Source: Planctomycetota bacterium
Lineage (GTDB): Bacteria; Planctomycetota; UBA11346
Direction: 5' to 3'
Assembly (NCBI GenBank): GCA_013821615.1
Contig: JACDGQ010000169.1
Coordinates: 1-6,972 of the forward strand
Length of the DNA: 6,972 nt
A program made the translations under genes and the position numbers. Under the pieces are notes generated by a model. That model made no database searches and was not told where the DNA came from. It worked only from the letters and a program-made list of their open reading frames with translations. Shown here one piece after another: positions 6,865-6,972 of the stretch. Numbering within the stretch: the stretch's first letter is position 1; the number at the start of each line of letters is the position of its first letter.

Positions 6865-6868
6865 GAGG
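6865..6868 (+). promoter_or_regulatory. Ribosome binding site of the signal-peptide gene
   Basis: GAGG lies five bases before the ATG at 6874. It supports that start over the adjacent GTG at 6871, which would be too close. Confidence 0.55.
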
Positions 6869-6873
6869 TCGTG

Positions 6874-6972
6874 ATGTCCCGCCTGCTCTCCGTCTGCCTC
6901 GTCCTGCTCACCGCCGTTGCCCCCGGGCTGCTCGGCGCCGCCGACGCCAAGCCCCGCCCCGCCGTCTCCGGC
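6874..6972 (+). CDS. N-terminus of a secreted protein (signal peptide only; 3' end beyond window)
   Basis: Only 33 codons are visible before the window ends. They encode a classic Sec signal peptide: a short start with Arg3, a hydrophobic core at about residues 4-20 (SVCLVLLTAVAPGLLG) and a small-residue cleavage pattern A23-D24-A25, after which the chain becomes Lys/Pro-rich. There is no lipobox cysteine near the cleavage site, so a lipoprotein is unlikely. Codon third positions are almost all G or C, as in the neighbouring genes, and a GAGG site precedes the ATG. The gene is divergent from the ATPase. What the mature protein does cannot be told from here, and a chance open frame is not fully excluded. 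Confidence 0.62.
   Translation, partial: MSRLLSVCLVLLTAVAPGLLGAADAKPRPAVSG

Larger units (their letters stand above)
6529..6873. other. Divergent intergenic region
   Basis: This 345-bp stretch separates the minus-strand ATPase from the plus-strand signal-peptide gene, so it should carry promoters for both. Visible elements are the two ribosome binding sites, a short perfect inverted repeat atgtc-gg-gacat at 6635-6646, a small AT-richer patch near 6698-6705 (ccataaac) and a degenerate direct repeat at 6755-6794. I found no convincing sigma-70 promoter. A weak sigma-54-like match is discussed under findings. Open frames crossing the region lack coding character. Confidence 0.6.

Overview
The window reads as a high-GC bacterial chromosome segment whose codon third positions are almost all G or C. 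Three genes lie on the minus strand, and a divergent gene begins on the plus strand at the right edge. The most telling lineage hints are inside the large kinase. Its activation segment reads EVLVLDWG, and its leucine-rich repeat (LRR) tail ends in an AEFWRKHD-type motif. From memory, both are common in Planctomycetota and related PVC bacteria. Together with two Hanks-type Ser/Thr kinases side by side, this makes a planctomycete-like source my best guess. That is an inference, and other kinase-rich high-GC phyla are not excluded.

Layout in minus-strand transcription order (right to left). A GspE/PilB-family secretion or pilus ATPase occupies 4849-6528 and has a good Shine-Dalgarno site. A 364-bp intergenic gap (4485-4848) follows. 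It holds a purine-rich tandem repeat and an imperfect inverted copy of the same repeat that begins in the ATPase stop codon. Next is a 1083-residue receptor-like kinase (1233-4484) with an N-terminal zinc ribbon, a cytoplasmic kinase domain, a TPR-like region, one membrane helix and a C-terminal LRR array. A second Ser/Thr kinase (1246 down to the left edge, truncated by the window) has a start codon that probably overlaps the receptor-kinase stop codon. On the plus strand, the first 33 codons of a signal-peptide-bearing protein begin at 6874. It is separated from the ATPase by a 345-bp divergent intergenic region.

Working together: the two overlapping kinase genes look like one transcriptional and translational unit. 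A reasonable hypothesis is that the LRR kinase senses something outside the cytoplasmic membrane and that the second, soluble-looking kinase acts with it or downstream of it. The ATPase lies upstream on the same strand, but the wide gap with its repeat element makes co-transcription uncertain. No other pilus or type II secretion gene is visible. I see no rRNA, tRNA, CRISPR array, transposase or phage gene.
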